Part shown: in pieces, positions 27,568-36,210 of the stretch
Layout: every line of letters begins with the position of its first letter
How positions within the stretch are numbered: position 1 is the first letter of the stretch
Source of the DNA: Lachnospiraceae bacterium
GTDB taxonomy: Bacteria; Bacillota; Clostridia; Lachnospirales; Lachnospiraceae
Direction: 5' to 3'
Length of the DNA stretch: 64,000 nucleotides
NCBI GenBank assembly: GCA_024698705.1
Contig: JAILQX010000047.1
Coordinates: 248,001-312,000, forward strand
Made by a program: the position numbers and the translations under genes
The notes under the pieces: generated by a model
The model's input: the letters and a program-made list of their open reading frames with translations, nothing else
Told to the model about the DNA's origin: nothing
Database searches by the model: none

Positions 27568-28134
27568 ATGTATACTGATTTAAAGGATGAAGAACTATAC
27601 CAAATATATATGGACGGCGACAGCGGCGCATTGGAGGAGTTACTTGCCAGATACAGGGAAGAACTCATCCTGTTTTTGCTCGGCTATGTTAAGAATTATG
27701 ATGATGCCGAAGATATAATGATGGATGCATTTGTTGTCATCATTTCCCGTAAGAACCGTTTTGATTCAAAGAGCAGTTTCAAGACATGGATTTACGGTGT
27801 GGCACGCAATCTTGCAAAGGTTCATATAAGAAAGACATTGATCTACGGGATCAGTCTGAATGAAGAAGACGAAAGCAGCGTACCGGACAATGATACGCAG
27901 GATTCTATAGTACTGCAGGAAGAAAAGCAGAAGATATATGATGCGTTGAATCAGCTTCCGATGCAATACCGTGAAGTGTTATACCTGGTGTTTTTTGCGG
28001 ATATGAACAACAAAGAAGTTTCAAAGGCCTTAAGAAAAAATGAAAAACAAGTATACAATATGCTCTTCAGGGCAAAGCAGAAGCTGAAGGAGATACTTTC
28101 GGTGGATACGGATGACATAAGCAGTCTGATGTGA
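27568..28134 (+). CDS. ECF-type RNA polymerase sigma factor
   Basis: A 188-residue sigma-70 family factor with region 2 (LLGYVKNYDDAEDIMMDAFVVI, FKTWIYGVARNLAK) and region 4 (LPMQYREVLYLVFFADMNNKEVSKALRK). It is followed at once by a polytopic membrane protein and a PrsW-like protease, which suggests control by membrane sequestration and proteolysis. No classic anti-sigma zinc-finger gene is adjacent. Confidence 0.9.
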   Translation: MYTDLKDEELYQIYMDGDSGALEELLARYREELILFLLGYVKNYDDAEDIMMDAFVVIISRKNRFDSKSSFKTWIYGVARNLAKVHIRKTLIYGISLNEEDESSVPDNDTQDSIVLQEEKQKIYDALNQLPMQYREVLYLVFFADMNNKEVSKALRKNEKQVYNMLFRAKQKLKEILSVDTDDISSLM

Positions 28135-28149
28135 TCGGGAAGGGATCGT

Positions 28150-28986
28150 ATGGATGAATTTACACTGTCATTGATAGCCAATTCCATACAGCTCGTTATA
28201 TTTACGGGACTATCGATTTATATTATATATAATCTCATAAAAGACTCAAGAGGAAGCGGAGCAAGGATACTCAATGAATCGATGCCGATGAAGGTATCCC
28301 TTATCTCCATGTATTTCACTTTGGGTCTTTTGTGTTTGCTTATAGGAAATCTCTACTGGTTCATAATAATAAATATAGATCCGGATGGCGGAATGAGAAG
28401 ATTTACGGCTGTTGATATCGCGGCGATCAGCTCTTTTCTGCTTTGGTCCGCATCGATCCAGAACCTTAATGTGGTGAAGGGAAAAAAAATAAACTGGAAA
28501 GTGATCATCGAACCGGTCATATTCGGACTTGTAAATACCTGGTGGTGGATTTATTTCAGCGGAATGTGGGGTAACAATATAATCTGGTGTATCGTTATCG
28601 TACCCTACAGCGGACAGCTTGCGTGCGTCCTTCATGCAACAGGCTGCTTAAAAGGGCTGAGGATGTTCAGCATAAGAGCATCATTGTTCATTGTGGTCGT
28701 TGCGATGTTCATCAATATGTATGCTTACAACACGAATGAAAAGCTCTATTATCTTACGGACCATATAAGTTTTGCTGCATGGGTCGCTGCGTTGGTATTT
28801 TTGGAGATATATGCTTTCAGAAGCGGAAAAAAAGAGGCTTACCTGCTTTCGCTCTTTGCCCATCTCATTGCAACATACGGCGAATTCATGACTGAAAAAG
28901 CAGAGTATTCCATCATGATCTGCATGGTCACACTGACAACGGTCATTACCGGTTTCTTCTTTATGCGGATAAGGAAGGAGGAGTAG
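28150..28986 (+). CDS. Polytopic membrane protein of unknown function, between ECF sigma and PrsW-like protease
   Basis: I do not recognise a family. The 278 residues form about eight hydrophobic helices with short loops, including GLVNTWWWIYFSG and an aromatic-rich middle. It lacks a soluble domain large enough for a usual anti-sigma, apart from loops near 33-48 and 115-125. It starts 15 bases after the sigma gene and ends 3 bases before the protease gene, so the three are one unit. A role in sensing or in holding the sigma factor is inference. Confidence 0.6.
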   Translation: MDEFTLSLIANSIQLVIFTGLSIYIIYNLIKDSRGSGARILNESMPMKVSLISMYFTLGLLCLLIGNLYWFIIINIDPDGGMRRFTAVDIAAISSFLLWSASIQNLNVVKGKKINWKVIIEPVIFGLVNTWWWIYFSGMWGNNIIWCIVIVPYSGQLACVLHATGCLKGLRMFSIRASLFIVVVAMFINMYAYNTNEKLYYLTDHISFAAWVAALVFLEIYAFRSGKKEAYLLSLFAHLIATYGEFMTEKAEYSIMICMVTLTTVITGFFFMRIRKEE

Positions 28987-28989
28987 GAC

Positions 28990-29646
28990 ATGATCTATTC
29001 GGAAAACATTTTTATGTGCATAGCGATCCCGATAGTTGTTCTTCTGATGTTCTTAAAAAGGGAGAGCAGGCGTTTTTATGCCGCATTTCTGGTAGGAATG
29101 GCAGCGTGCCTTCTGGCTGCATACGTAAACAGTTATTTCATGGTGGTACTTGATGCGACCAGGATCGAATGCGTAAGATACATATCACCTATTGTGGAAG
29201 AGGTATTCAAGATAATCCCGATCATAATCATAATGCTCATATATGAACCTGATGATAATAATCTTTTTGAATATGCAGTGATCATGGGAGTTGGGTTTGC
29301 CACATTTGAAAATTGCTGCTACATCATAGATAACGGAGCGGAATCCCTTACATTTATCGGGATCCGCGGGTTTGCAGTCGGAGTTATGCATGTTGTGTGC
29401 GCGCTTATAGATGCAGCGGTCATAATCGTCATGCGTCATTTCAGGTCAAAGATGATATTAGGTACAATAGGCGCCTTCTCATTTGCTGTTACGATCCATG
29501 CTATATACAACATGCTGGTTTCGGTTAAGGGAGGCGCAAGCATGATAGGATATTTCCTTCCTTCATCGGTGGCATTGTTCCTGCTTGTCATTGTGCATTT
29601 TAAACGTAAATTCGGTACGGAAAATAGTAATAATTCACAAAATTGA
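28990..29646 (+). CDS. PrsW-like intramembrane metalloprotease
   Basis: A 218-residue membrane protein with the PrsW/CPBP-type catalytic pattern: PIVEEVFK (Glu70-Glu71), GFATFENCCY, VMHVVCALIDAA and TIHAIYNML, each in a predicted helix. PrsW of Bacillus cleaves an anti-sigma factor, so its placement after an ECF sigma gene is meaningful. It is shorter than most PrsW proteins. Confidence 0.82.
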   Translation: MIYSENIFMCIAIPIVVLLMFLKRESRRFYAAFLVGMAACLLAAYVNSYFMVVLDATRIECVRYISPIVEEVFKIIPIIIIMLIYEPDDNNLFEYAVIMGVGFATFENCCYIIDNGAESLTFIGIRGFAVGVMHVVCALIDAAVIIVMRHFRSKMILGTIGAFSFAVTIHAIYNMLVSVKGGASMIGYFLPSSVALFLLVIVHFKRKFGTENSNNSQN

Positions 29647-29712
29647 AAAATAATGCGTTTTTTTGTATTTTTTTCCTTATTTAGTGAGAAAAATCAGCTA
29701 AAAATGTCACTA

Positions 29713-29737
29713 TATAATGAAAGGGATAATTTGAAAG
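29713..29737 (+). promoter_or_regulatory. Possible promoter -10 box and first copy of a 13-bp direct repeat
   Basis: TATAAT lies at 29713-29718 with no convincing -35. GATAATTTGAAAG follows at 29725-29737 and occurs again at 29771-29783, where it includes the TTG start of the next gene. Confidence 0.35.
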
Positions 29738-29776
29738 TATTATTTTCATAAAAAGGTAAATCGGGGTAAAGATAAT

Positions 29777-30064
29777 TTGAAAGATATCCGTCAGATGAGA
29801 ATTGAAATTGAAAAGCGGCGTATCGAGAAGGAACGACATGATCAAAACAGGATGAGAGCGGAATTGGGCTTGATCTCAGCCGTGCTTGTGCTTGTTCTGT
29901 TTCGTATTCTCAAAACGGCACCGGGCAGCGTGGTCGGAGCGTCCAACTCGGGTTATTACGGTTCGCTCATGCTTTCACCGGAAGCGGGTAAGTTCGTAAT
30001 ATGCGGAGTTATATGCTTTATGCTCGGCATCATAGTAACGGTAATGGTGCGCAAAAAAAGGTGA
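29777..30064 (+). CDS. Small two-helix membrane protein, unknown
   Basis: A 95-residue protein with a basic coiled N-terminus (KDIRQMRIEIEKRRIEKERH), two hydrophobic helices (about 28-45 and 70-89) and a basic tail RKKR. The start is TTG, weakly supported by GGGG upstream. No family is recognised. A terminator follows, and the gene looks monocistronic. Confidence 0.55.
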   Translation: MKDIRQMRIEIEKRRIEKERHDQNRMRAELGLISAVLVLVLFRILKTAPGSVVGASNSGYYGSLMLSPEAGKFVICGVICFMLGIIVTVMVRKKR

Positions 30065-30096
30065 GAATCCAATAAGGGAAAAGGGAGATCAATGAA

Positions 30097-30126
30097 GGAA
30101 GTCGGATTATTTCGGCTTCTTTTTGT
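30097..30126 (+). terminator. Terminator after the small membrane protein
   Basis: GAAGTCG pairs with CGGCTTC (one G-U pair) around a loop of about 7 bases, followed by TTTTTG. Confidence 0.65.
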
Positions 30127-30132
30127 TGTCTG

Positions 30133-30152
30133 CGGGTAAAACATTTTACCCG
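30133..30152. promoter_or_regulatory. Perfect palindrome upstream of the xylanase (operator candidate)
   Basis: CGGGTAAAA, a CA centre and TTTTACCCG form perfect 9-base arms. No T-run follows, so it is more operator-like than terminator-like. A second inverted pair, AACCT-AG-AGGTT, lies at 30180-30191 just before the -35 box. Confidence 0.5.
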
Positions 30153-30196
30153 GTCCGAAACTGTATTTTGTAGGGAAAAAACCTAGAGGTTGTAAC

Positions 30197-30226
30197 TTGT
30201 TTTATGAAACGTTATTTTGATATAAT
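30197..30226 (+). promoter_or_regulatory. Xylanase promoter
   Basis: TTGTTT (30197-30202), 18 bases, then TATAAT (30221-30226). This places the transcript start near 30233, downstream of the first possible ATG (30204), and so supports the later start at 30276. Confidence 0.65.
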
Positions 30227-30275
30227 CGTAATGTCGTATGACAATGTGAAGAAGAAAGGTTATAGGAAAAAAGAG

Positions 30276-33200
30276 ATGACTAAGAGAGTATGTTCTTTTA
30301 TGCTGGCAGTACTTTTGGGGATCGTGTCGGTCATGACATTCCCGATAGCGGCAAAAGCGGAACCGGCAGAGAAAACGTATACGTTTTCGGAACTTGATTC
30401 ACCCATGGAATACGGTCTTAAATCAGAGATCACGGCAAAGGGCGAACTCAAGGTTACATTTGAGGATCAGTATAAATCAAAATTCTTTTTGATACCCGAT
30501 GATATCGATCCTTCGACGATCACAAAAGTTACATTTGATGTGACGGAGGGAAGTGAAGCGGCACTTGCATTTAAGCTTCATACACAGGAGGATTATGATT
30601 CGGATAATAAGGAAGGTACACCCGTTTCCTACGGCAAGGCTGAGATCACGCCGACCGCAGGAAAGAAGGTAAAGTATTTTTCTGTAATGTCTCTGAATGC
30701 GGGTAAGACAGAGGCTACGATCGCCAGCGTTACATTTTCGGTATCAGGCGAGGGTAATCCCGGTGCTGACGAGGAAGAGACCGTTATAGAAGGAGAGAAC
30801 ATCATAAAGAACGGCAATTTCGATGAGGCGGACCTGTCAATGTGGAGCGCGGAACAGGGCGAATCCAAGATCACAACGGCAGAAGCCGACGAAGCCATAT
30901 TCGGTGATGTAAAGACCTATGGTGTCATTAATTCGAGAACAAGACCGTACGACTGTTTCGGACAGGATGTTACGGATATCGTGACAAACGGAAATACATA
31001 TGCATTTTCATTTTATGTAATGCTTTCCGATGATTACGAAGGAGCACCTGCGGATCAGCGCCAGATTGATTTTGCACCCTATATAACATCAGGCGGCAAT
31101 ACATCATATCTCGGTTCATATTCACCGGAGCTTACGGGAACTGTTTCACAGCAGCTCACACCCGGCAAATGGACCAAATTCGAAGGAACGTTCAAGGTTG
31201 CCGCAGCGGGCGATCTGGATCAGGTTGTCATCCGACTTCTTGAACAGGGAACCGATTACGGCGAAGGCGACTGTGTTAAGGGTGAATACTATGTAACGGG
31301 TGTTTCACTCATAGATATGAACATCAGCTCGGCTTCAATAGAGAAGAGCCTCCCGAATCTCAGGGATGTAGCAAAGGAAGATTTCGGTGATGATTTCATC
31401 ATGGGTACTTCAATCTCGGGTTCAGAGATCAATGACAAAGTACTTATGGAACTTGTTACCAAGCATTTCAACGGTATCACACTCGGCAATGAGCTTAAGC
31501 CCGATGCCATGTTCAATTACAGCAACGAGAAATGCCCCGGCACCGAAACGGTTACATTTGACGGTGTATCCATGGAAGTTCCGAAAATGGATTTCTCACG
31601 TGCGGAAGTATATCTGAACTATCTCCTTACATGGAATGAAGAGCATCCCGATACACAGATAAAGGTCAGAGGTCATGTGCTCACATGGCATTCACAGACA
31701 CCCGAATGGTTCTTCCACGAGGATTATGATGCGAGCAAGCCTTATGTATCACCCGAGGAGATGACTGAGAGACATGAGTGGTACATCAAGTCGGTACTTG
31801 AACATTTTGTAGGAAATGACAGCCCTTATAAGGATCTGTTTTATGGCTGGGATGTTGTAAATGAAGCAGTCAGCGATTCTACGGGCACATACAGAAGCGA
31901 CAGTGAGAATTCAAGCTGGTGGGCAGTATATAAGAGCAATGAATTCATAATAAATGCGTTCAGATTTGCCAATAAGTACGCTCCGGAATCACTTGAACTC
32001 TATTACAATGATTACAATGACACCACACCCGGCAAGGTTCAGGGTATAGCACAGCTTTTGAAGGATGTAAAAGCTGCTGACGGTACCAGGATCGACGGTA
32101 TGGGTATGCAGGGACATTATGATGCCGATTCACCGAAGATGAGCGAGTTCGAGGAAGCAGCAAAGACCTACGGTGAGATAGTAGGCAAGATCATGGTCAC
32201 TGAGCTGGATTTCAAATCAAGCTCTACATATGACGGTACGGAAGCCACCCTACAGGATGAGTACAACAAACAGGCTTATCGTTACAGAGATCTCTACAGA
32301 AGCATGAAGAAACTCAATGATGAAGGCAGCGTGAAGGTAGGCGGTATGATCGTATGGGGTGTTATAGATCCCAATTCATGGCTTCAGGCATTTACGGGCG
32401 TAGGCGGCGGAGTAACGGACGGAAGTCCGCAGTGTCCTCTCTTATTCGATGGGGATTATCATGCAAAGCCGGCATTCTGGGGCATTGCCGATCCCACACA
32501 GCTCGCGCCTCAGACAAGGAGCGTTGACATCTGCTATTCTCCTGCGGATGATTTCGGTGCGGCTGCAGAATATGGTTTTGCCGATGATAATTCGGATGTG
32601 ACATACAAGGCGATCTGGAACGAAGGACGGCTGCAGTTCATGGTAAATGTAAAGGATGCCACGGATGATGCGGACGACAGGGTAATAGTTTATTTTGATA
32701 AATATAACAGCAAGACCGCAGGTATCAAGACCAAAGCGGTTGAGGTAAAAAGAGCGGATGCCGAAGCGACCGACGGTGGCTATAGCGCGATCGTAAATGT
32801 CGACTATGAGGAAGCGGCTGCAAACAAGGTGGTTGGCTTTGATATTGTCGCATATGACGGCAACAATATGGCGGCATTCAATGATACATCATTTGTACAG
32901 GATACAGGCTCAAAGTTCTATGCGGAAGCCACACTCAAACCATTCGTATTTGTTCCTCAGGGAACGGCTCAGATCGACGGTGAGATAGAGGATGTATGGA
33001 ACAATGCGGTCAGCGTTTTACTTGATAATCAGACGGATGCACCCGAAGCAACGGCAGAGGTTAAATTAATGTGGGACAACGAATATCTGTATGCGCTTGC
33101 CATCGTAAAGGATCCGGTACTCAACAGTGCGTCCGAGCAGGTTCATGAGCAGGATTCATTTGAGATATTCATAGACGAGAAGAATACAAAAGCGGCCGAG

Positions 33201-33662
33201 TACAATACGGCAACAAAGCAGTACAGGACCAACTATGAAAATGCGAATTCATTTAACGGTGATACCTGTACTGAAGAAAATATCAATTCCGCAACAAAGG
33301 TTACGGATGACGGATACATCGTTGAAGCTGCATACAAGTGGACTGAGATATCACCCGAAGTCGGCACATATATCGGTCTTGAACTTCAGATAAATGATGC
33401 CAACGCTTCAGGTTTAAGAAGCGGAACGAGAACATGGAATGATACTACAAACCAGTGCTGGTCGGTACCGGCATGCTTTGGAACGGCTCTCCTTACGGAT
33501 AAGGCGGAAGCCGGAGCACCTGCTGGGGACGGTTCATCCATAGATGCGGCAAACAATGTTGTAACAAGATCAACCACCGGTGACAATAAAGCGGGTCTGG
33601 TTGTCGGCATACTTGCACTTCTTTTATCAGCCGGAGCGGTCGTATTGGTTAAGAAGAGATAA
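30276..33662 (+). CDS. Surface-anchored endo-beta-1,4-xylanase, GH10 with CBM22-like and CBM9-like modules
   Basis: Protein of about 1128 residues. Signal peptide about 1-29 (ending AAKA), a beta-rich N-terminal module, a CBM4/9/22-type module (about 178-345, ENIIKNGNFDEADLSMWSA), and a GH10 barrel (about 350-725) with acid/base Glu530 in WDVVNEAV and nucleophile Glu643 in VTELDF. A CBM9-type region occupies about 730-1080. The C-terminus has STTGDN, a hydrophobic helix and KKR, a variant sortase-type anchor lacking a clear LPXTG. It degrades xylan at the cell surface. The start at 30276 fits the promoter and signal peptide better than the in-frame ATG at 30204. Confidence 0.93.
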   Translation: MTKRVCSFMLAVLLGIVSVMTFPIAAKAEPAEKTYTFSELDSPMEYGLKSEITAKGELKVTFEDQYKSKFFLIPDDIDPSTITKVTFDVTEGSEAALAFKLHTQEDYDSDNKEGTPVSYGKAEITPTAGKKVKYFSVMSLNAGKTEATIASVTFSVSGEGNPGADEEETVIEGENIIKNGNFDEADLSMWSAEQGESKITTAEADEAIFGDVKTYGVINSRTRPYDCFGQDVTDIVTNGNTYAFSFYVMLSDDYEGAPADQRQIDFAPYITSGGNTSYLGSYSPELTGTVSQQLTPGKWTKFEGTFKVAAAGDLDQVVIRLLEQGTDYGEGDCVKGEYYVTGVSLIDMNISSASIEKSLPNLRDVAKEDFGDDFIMGTSISGSEINDKVLMELVTKHFNGITLGNELKPDAMFNYSNEKCPGTETVTFDGVSMEVPKMDFSRAEVYLNYLLTWNEEHPDTQIKVRGHVLTWHSQTPEWFFHEDYDASKPYVSPEEMTERHEWYIKSVLEHFVGNDSPYKDLFYGWDVVNEAVSDSTGTYRSDSENSSWWAVYKSNEFIINAFRFANKYAPESLELYYNDYNDTTPGKVQGIAQLLKDVKAADGTRIDGMGMQGHYDADSPKMSEFEEAAKTYGEIVGKIMVTELDFKSSSTYDGTEATLQDEYNKQAYRYRDLYRSMKKLNDEGSVKVGGMIVWGVIDPNSWLQAFTGVGGGVTDGSPQCPLLFDGDYHAKPAFWGIADPTQLAPQTRSVDICYSPADDFGAAAEYGFADDNSDVTYKAIWNEGRLQFMVNVKDATDDADDRVIVYFDKYNSKTAGIKTKAVEVKRADAEATDGGYSAIVNVDYEEAAANKVVGFDIVAYDGNNMAAFNDTSFVQDTGSKFYAEATLKPFVFVPQGTAQIDGEIEDVWNNAVSVLLDNQTDAPEATAEVKLMWDNEYLYALAIVKDPVLNSASEQVHEQDSFEIFIDEKNTKAAEYNTATKQYRTNYENANSFNGDTCTEENINSATKVTDDGYIVEAAYKWTEISPEVGTYIGLELQINDANASGLRSGTRTWNDTTNQCWSVPACFGTALLTDKAEAGAPAGDGSSIDAANNVVTRSTTGDNKAGLVVGILALLLSAGAVVLVKKR

Positions 33663-33706
33663 TATATAAGATCGGCTGAAAAAGCTGATTGGATTGGTGA
33701 AACTTT

Positions 33707-34894
33707 ATGCCACTTAAGGTCGTCAGAAATGATATTACAAAGATGGATACGGATGCCATCGTCAATACAGCGGGCGAGAATGCTATAGTCGGCGCGGGTT
33801 GTGAGACTGCTATCTATAAGGCGGCGGGATATGACAAGCTGCTTAAAGCGAGGGAGAAGTTCGGCCATGTCGATGAAGGCGAGGTATTTATCACGCCCGG
33901 GTTTGATCTGAAGGCAAAATATATAATTCATGCCGTCAGCCCGTTTTACATTGACGGTGGCTGCGGTGAAGTTGAAAAGCTGAGGTCCTGCTACAGAAAG
34001 AGCCTGAAACTGGCAAAAGAAAACGGGATAGGTTCTATGGCATTTCCGCTCATATCGACAGGCAGTTACGGTTTTCCGAGAGCTTACGGGCTCAGGATCG
34101 CCATGGATGAGATCAATGCATTCCTGCTTGACAATGAGATGGATGTGTACATTGTAGTATTTGACACTGCTTCCACGGAACTGGCAGAGAAACTTCATCC
34201 TCAGATCCAAGCCTTCATAGACCACGACTATGTGTGTGAGAAGAGAAAGGAAGAGTACGGGGATCCGCATTTCGGTTCGGTCTCTCCGGGCTCTGAGGGA
34301 TATGATGCATACACACAAAGAGCGTCAGCGGTAGATCGGAGGCTGCTTGGAAGAGTGCTCGGCTTTGGTCAGTCGACGGGTAAAAAGTCAGCTGACAGAT
34401 CTTCTTCAAAAAGGAATGAGTCTGTCGGTGCCGCTATGATGTGTGCGAGCGCCGCACCCGATCTTGAGGAGTCTGCAAAAGAGACCATCGAGTTTGATTA
34501 CGAGGAGCCGGTAGATGAGGATAAACTTGATGAAAGGATAAGGCATCTGAAGGATCCTTTCGGAGTATATCTTATGTACCTTTCAGAAAGAAAGAAGATC
34601 TCTCTTACCGTGCTTGAGAGTACGGCGTGGCTGTCCAAGCATGTTGTTCACAAGGTCAGAAAGTTTACCGATACATACAAGCCGGACAAAAGAACGGCGT
34701 TTCAGTTTTGTGTTGGGCTGGAGCTAAGTCTGGATGATACGAAGGATCTCTTATCAAGAGCGGGATATTCGATCTCAGACAGCATTCTGGAAGATAAGAT
34801 ATGGGAATTCTATATTGAAAATGAACACTATGACATTATGGACATAAGTGATTCGCTTGAACGATATGGATTGAAGCCTATCATTGATTTTTGA
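33707..34894 (+). CDS. Macro-domain protein with C-terminal HTH-like domain
   Basis: A 395-residue protein. Residues ~1-165 are a macro domain (NDITKMDTDAIVNTAGENA, VGAGCETAIYKAAG, PLISTGSYGFP), a fold that binds ADP-ribose and sometimes removes it from proteins. A variable Ser/Lys-rich linker (about 180-270) follows. Residues ~280-395 (FGVYLMYLSERKKISLTV...LSLDDTKDLLSRAGY) resemble the helix-turn-helix-like tail found on many Firmicute macro proteins. It lies 44 bases after the xylanase; functional linkage is uncertain. Confidence 0.85.
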   Translation: MPLKVVRNDITKMDTDAIVNTAGENAIVGAGCETAIYKAAGYDKLLKAREKFGHVDEGEVFITPGFDLKAKYIIHAVSPFYIDGGCGEVEKLRSCYRKSLKLAKENGIGSMAFPLISTGSYGFPRAYGLRIAMDEINAFLLDNEMDVYIVVFDTASTELAEKLHPQIQAFIDHDYVCEKRKEEYGDPHFGSVSPGSEGYDAYTQRASAVDRRLLGRVLGFGQSTGKKSADRSSSKRNESVGAAMMCASAAPDLEESAKETIEFDYEEPVDEDKLDERIRHLKDPFGVYLMYLSERKKISLTVLESTAWLSKHVVHKVRKFTDTYKPDKRTAFQFCVGLELSLDDTKDLLSRAGYSISDSILEDKIWEFYIENEHYDIMDISDSLERYGLKPIIDF

Positions 34895-34904
34895 TACTTA
34901 CATA

Positions 34905-34937
34905 TGAAAAAAGGTCGTCGATTGACGACCTTTTTTT
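34905..34937. terminator. Bidirectional terminator
   Basis: AAAAAAGGTCGTC and GACGACCTTTTTTT form a stem with A/T runs on both sides. It can serve the macro-domain gene (+) and the lipoprotein gene (-), whose stop codon adjoins it. Confidence 0.85.
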
Positions 34938-35413
34938 CAGTTACCGCTACAGATACTGTTCAGATTTTGTTCATATGCCATATACAATGAATTCAGCCTG
35001 CCGCTGTAGGTGGAATAATCGCCGAGAGTGGGATCTATTCCGGACATTTTGGACATCGTGTTGATGCCCTCCTGTGAAATATCAGACAACAGATTAAGCA
35101 TTTCCCTGCTGCTTTTCACAAGCTCGTTTGTGTCATTTCCGGCAGCAACCTCATCTTTTAGCTTTTTTTCGAATTCCGAATAGGCCTTGTTCAATCTGTC
35201 GGAGTAGTCATTGCATACCTCTTCATATGAACTGTAGGTTGCCTTTTGTGAGGCATCTATTATCTCACCTGCCTGTTCTTCGAGGTTCTTGCCGATGTTC
35301 ACGTAGACTTCATCGGGATTGGTGATTGTTTTTTCTTCTTCATCTTTGGTGCCGCAGGCAGTAAGTGCCGCAAAGCACAGACACATGATAATGACGGTAA
35401 AAAGTTTCTTCAT
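34937..35413 (-). CDS. Small helical lipoprotein, unknown function
   Basis: A 158-residue lipoprotein (lipobox LTAC, Cys20) with a short acidic linker and a mature part predicted to be all helix (EEQAGEIIDASQKATYSSYEE). I do not recognise the family. It runs opposite to its neighbours and ends at the shared terminator. Confidence 0.7.
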   Translation of the reverse strand: MKKLFTVIIMCLCFAALTACGTKDEEEKTITNPDEVYVNIGKNLEEQAGEIIDASQKATYSSYEEVCNDYSDRLNKAYSEFEKKLKDEVAAGNDTNELVKSSREMLNLLSDISQEGINTMSKMSGIDPTLGDYSTYSGRLNSLYMAYEQNLNSICSGN

Positions 35414-35539
35414 AAGCTTTGATCTTTGATCCTTTCGGGTTTATATACTTATTTTAGCATGATTATGATATTATTGATATATATTATGTTTGTTGATGTA
35501 CCGGAATCTGTGACAGGGGATATGCAGGATGATATAGTC

Positions 35540-36193
35540 ATGATAGAAGAAGTTATATTTGATCTGGACGGAACGCTTTTGAATACAGTTGCGAGCATCG
35601 CAAAATGTTGCAATGACACACTTGCGGAGTTTGGCTATGTGCCGTTTGCGGAGGAGAGATATAAATATTTCGCGGGTGACGGCGCGAGGAATCTCGTGAA
35701 GCGCGCCCTGATCGCTTCCGGTGATACGGAGCTGACACATTTTGAAGAAGCATTTGCAAGATATGATGAGCGCTTTAAGGAAGGCTGCATGTATAAGGTG
35801 ACAATATATGAGGGGATCCCCGAACTTATCGCCGAACTCAAGCGGAGGAGCATAAAACTTGCGGTGCTCTCGAACAAGCAGCATGACAGAACAGTCAGTA
35901 TGATCAGACATTTCTTCGGAGAGGATACTTTTGACGTGATACTCGGACAAATGGACGGTGTGCCGATCAAACCCGATCCGAAAGCGGTTGATCTGATAAT
36001 GGATAAAACATCTGTTACACTTCGCGAGGCATTATTATATGTTGGTGATACAGCTACAGACATGAAGACTGGACATAACGCAGGCTTACGTACCGTGGGA
36101 GTTTTGTGGGGCTTCAGAACGAGAGAAGAACTGGAAAGCAATGGGGCGGATCATATCATAGAAAAGCCTGAGGGGTTGCTTAAGATCGTCTGA
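35540..36193 (+). CDS. HAD-family phosphatase, phosphoglycolate phosphatase-like
   Basis: A 217-residue cytoplasmic HAD hydrolase: motif I VIFDLDGTLLNT with nucleophile Asp, motif II LAVLSNK, Lys in IKPDP and motif IV YVGDTATDMKTG. It is close to Gph/PpaX-type enzymes. ATG at 35540 gives the usual N-terminus; an ATG at 35522 and an in-frame start at 35426 would add non-conserved residues. Substrate is not shown by sequence. Confidence 0.85.
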   Translation: MIEEVIFDLDGTLLNTVASIAKCCNDTLAEFGYVPFAEERYKYFAGDGARNLVKRALIASGDTELTHFEEAFARYDERFKEGCMYKVTIYEGIPELIAELKRRSIKLAVLSNKQHDRTVSMIRHFFGEDTFDVILGQMDGVPIKPDPKAVDLIMDKTSVTLREALLYVGDTATDMKTGHNAGLRTVGVLWGFRTREELESNGADHIIEKPEGLLKIV

Positions 36194-36210
36194 TCCGAAG
36201 GAGAAGGATT

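Noticed and set aside
30204-30275. Upstream ATG as the xylanase start
   Set aside because: The likely promoter -10 box lies at 30221, downstream of that ATG, and the signal peptide begins at the later ATG.
30276-33662. Canonical LPXTG anchor on the xylanase
   Set aside because: The C-terminus has TTGDN, a hydrophobic helix and KKR, but no LPXTG, so only a variant sortase-type anchor is claimed.
33386-34318. 310-codon minus-strand open frame
   Set aside because: Runs across the xylanase end and the macro domain in antisense; both + genes are well supported.
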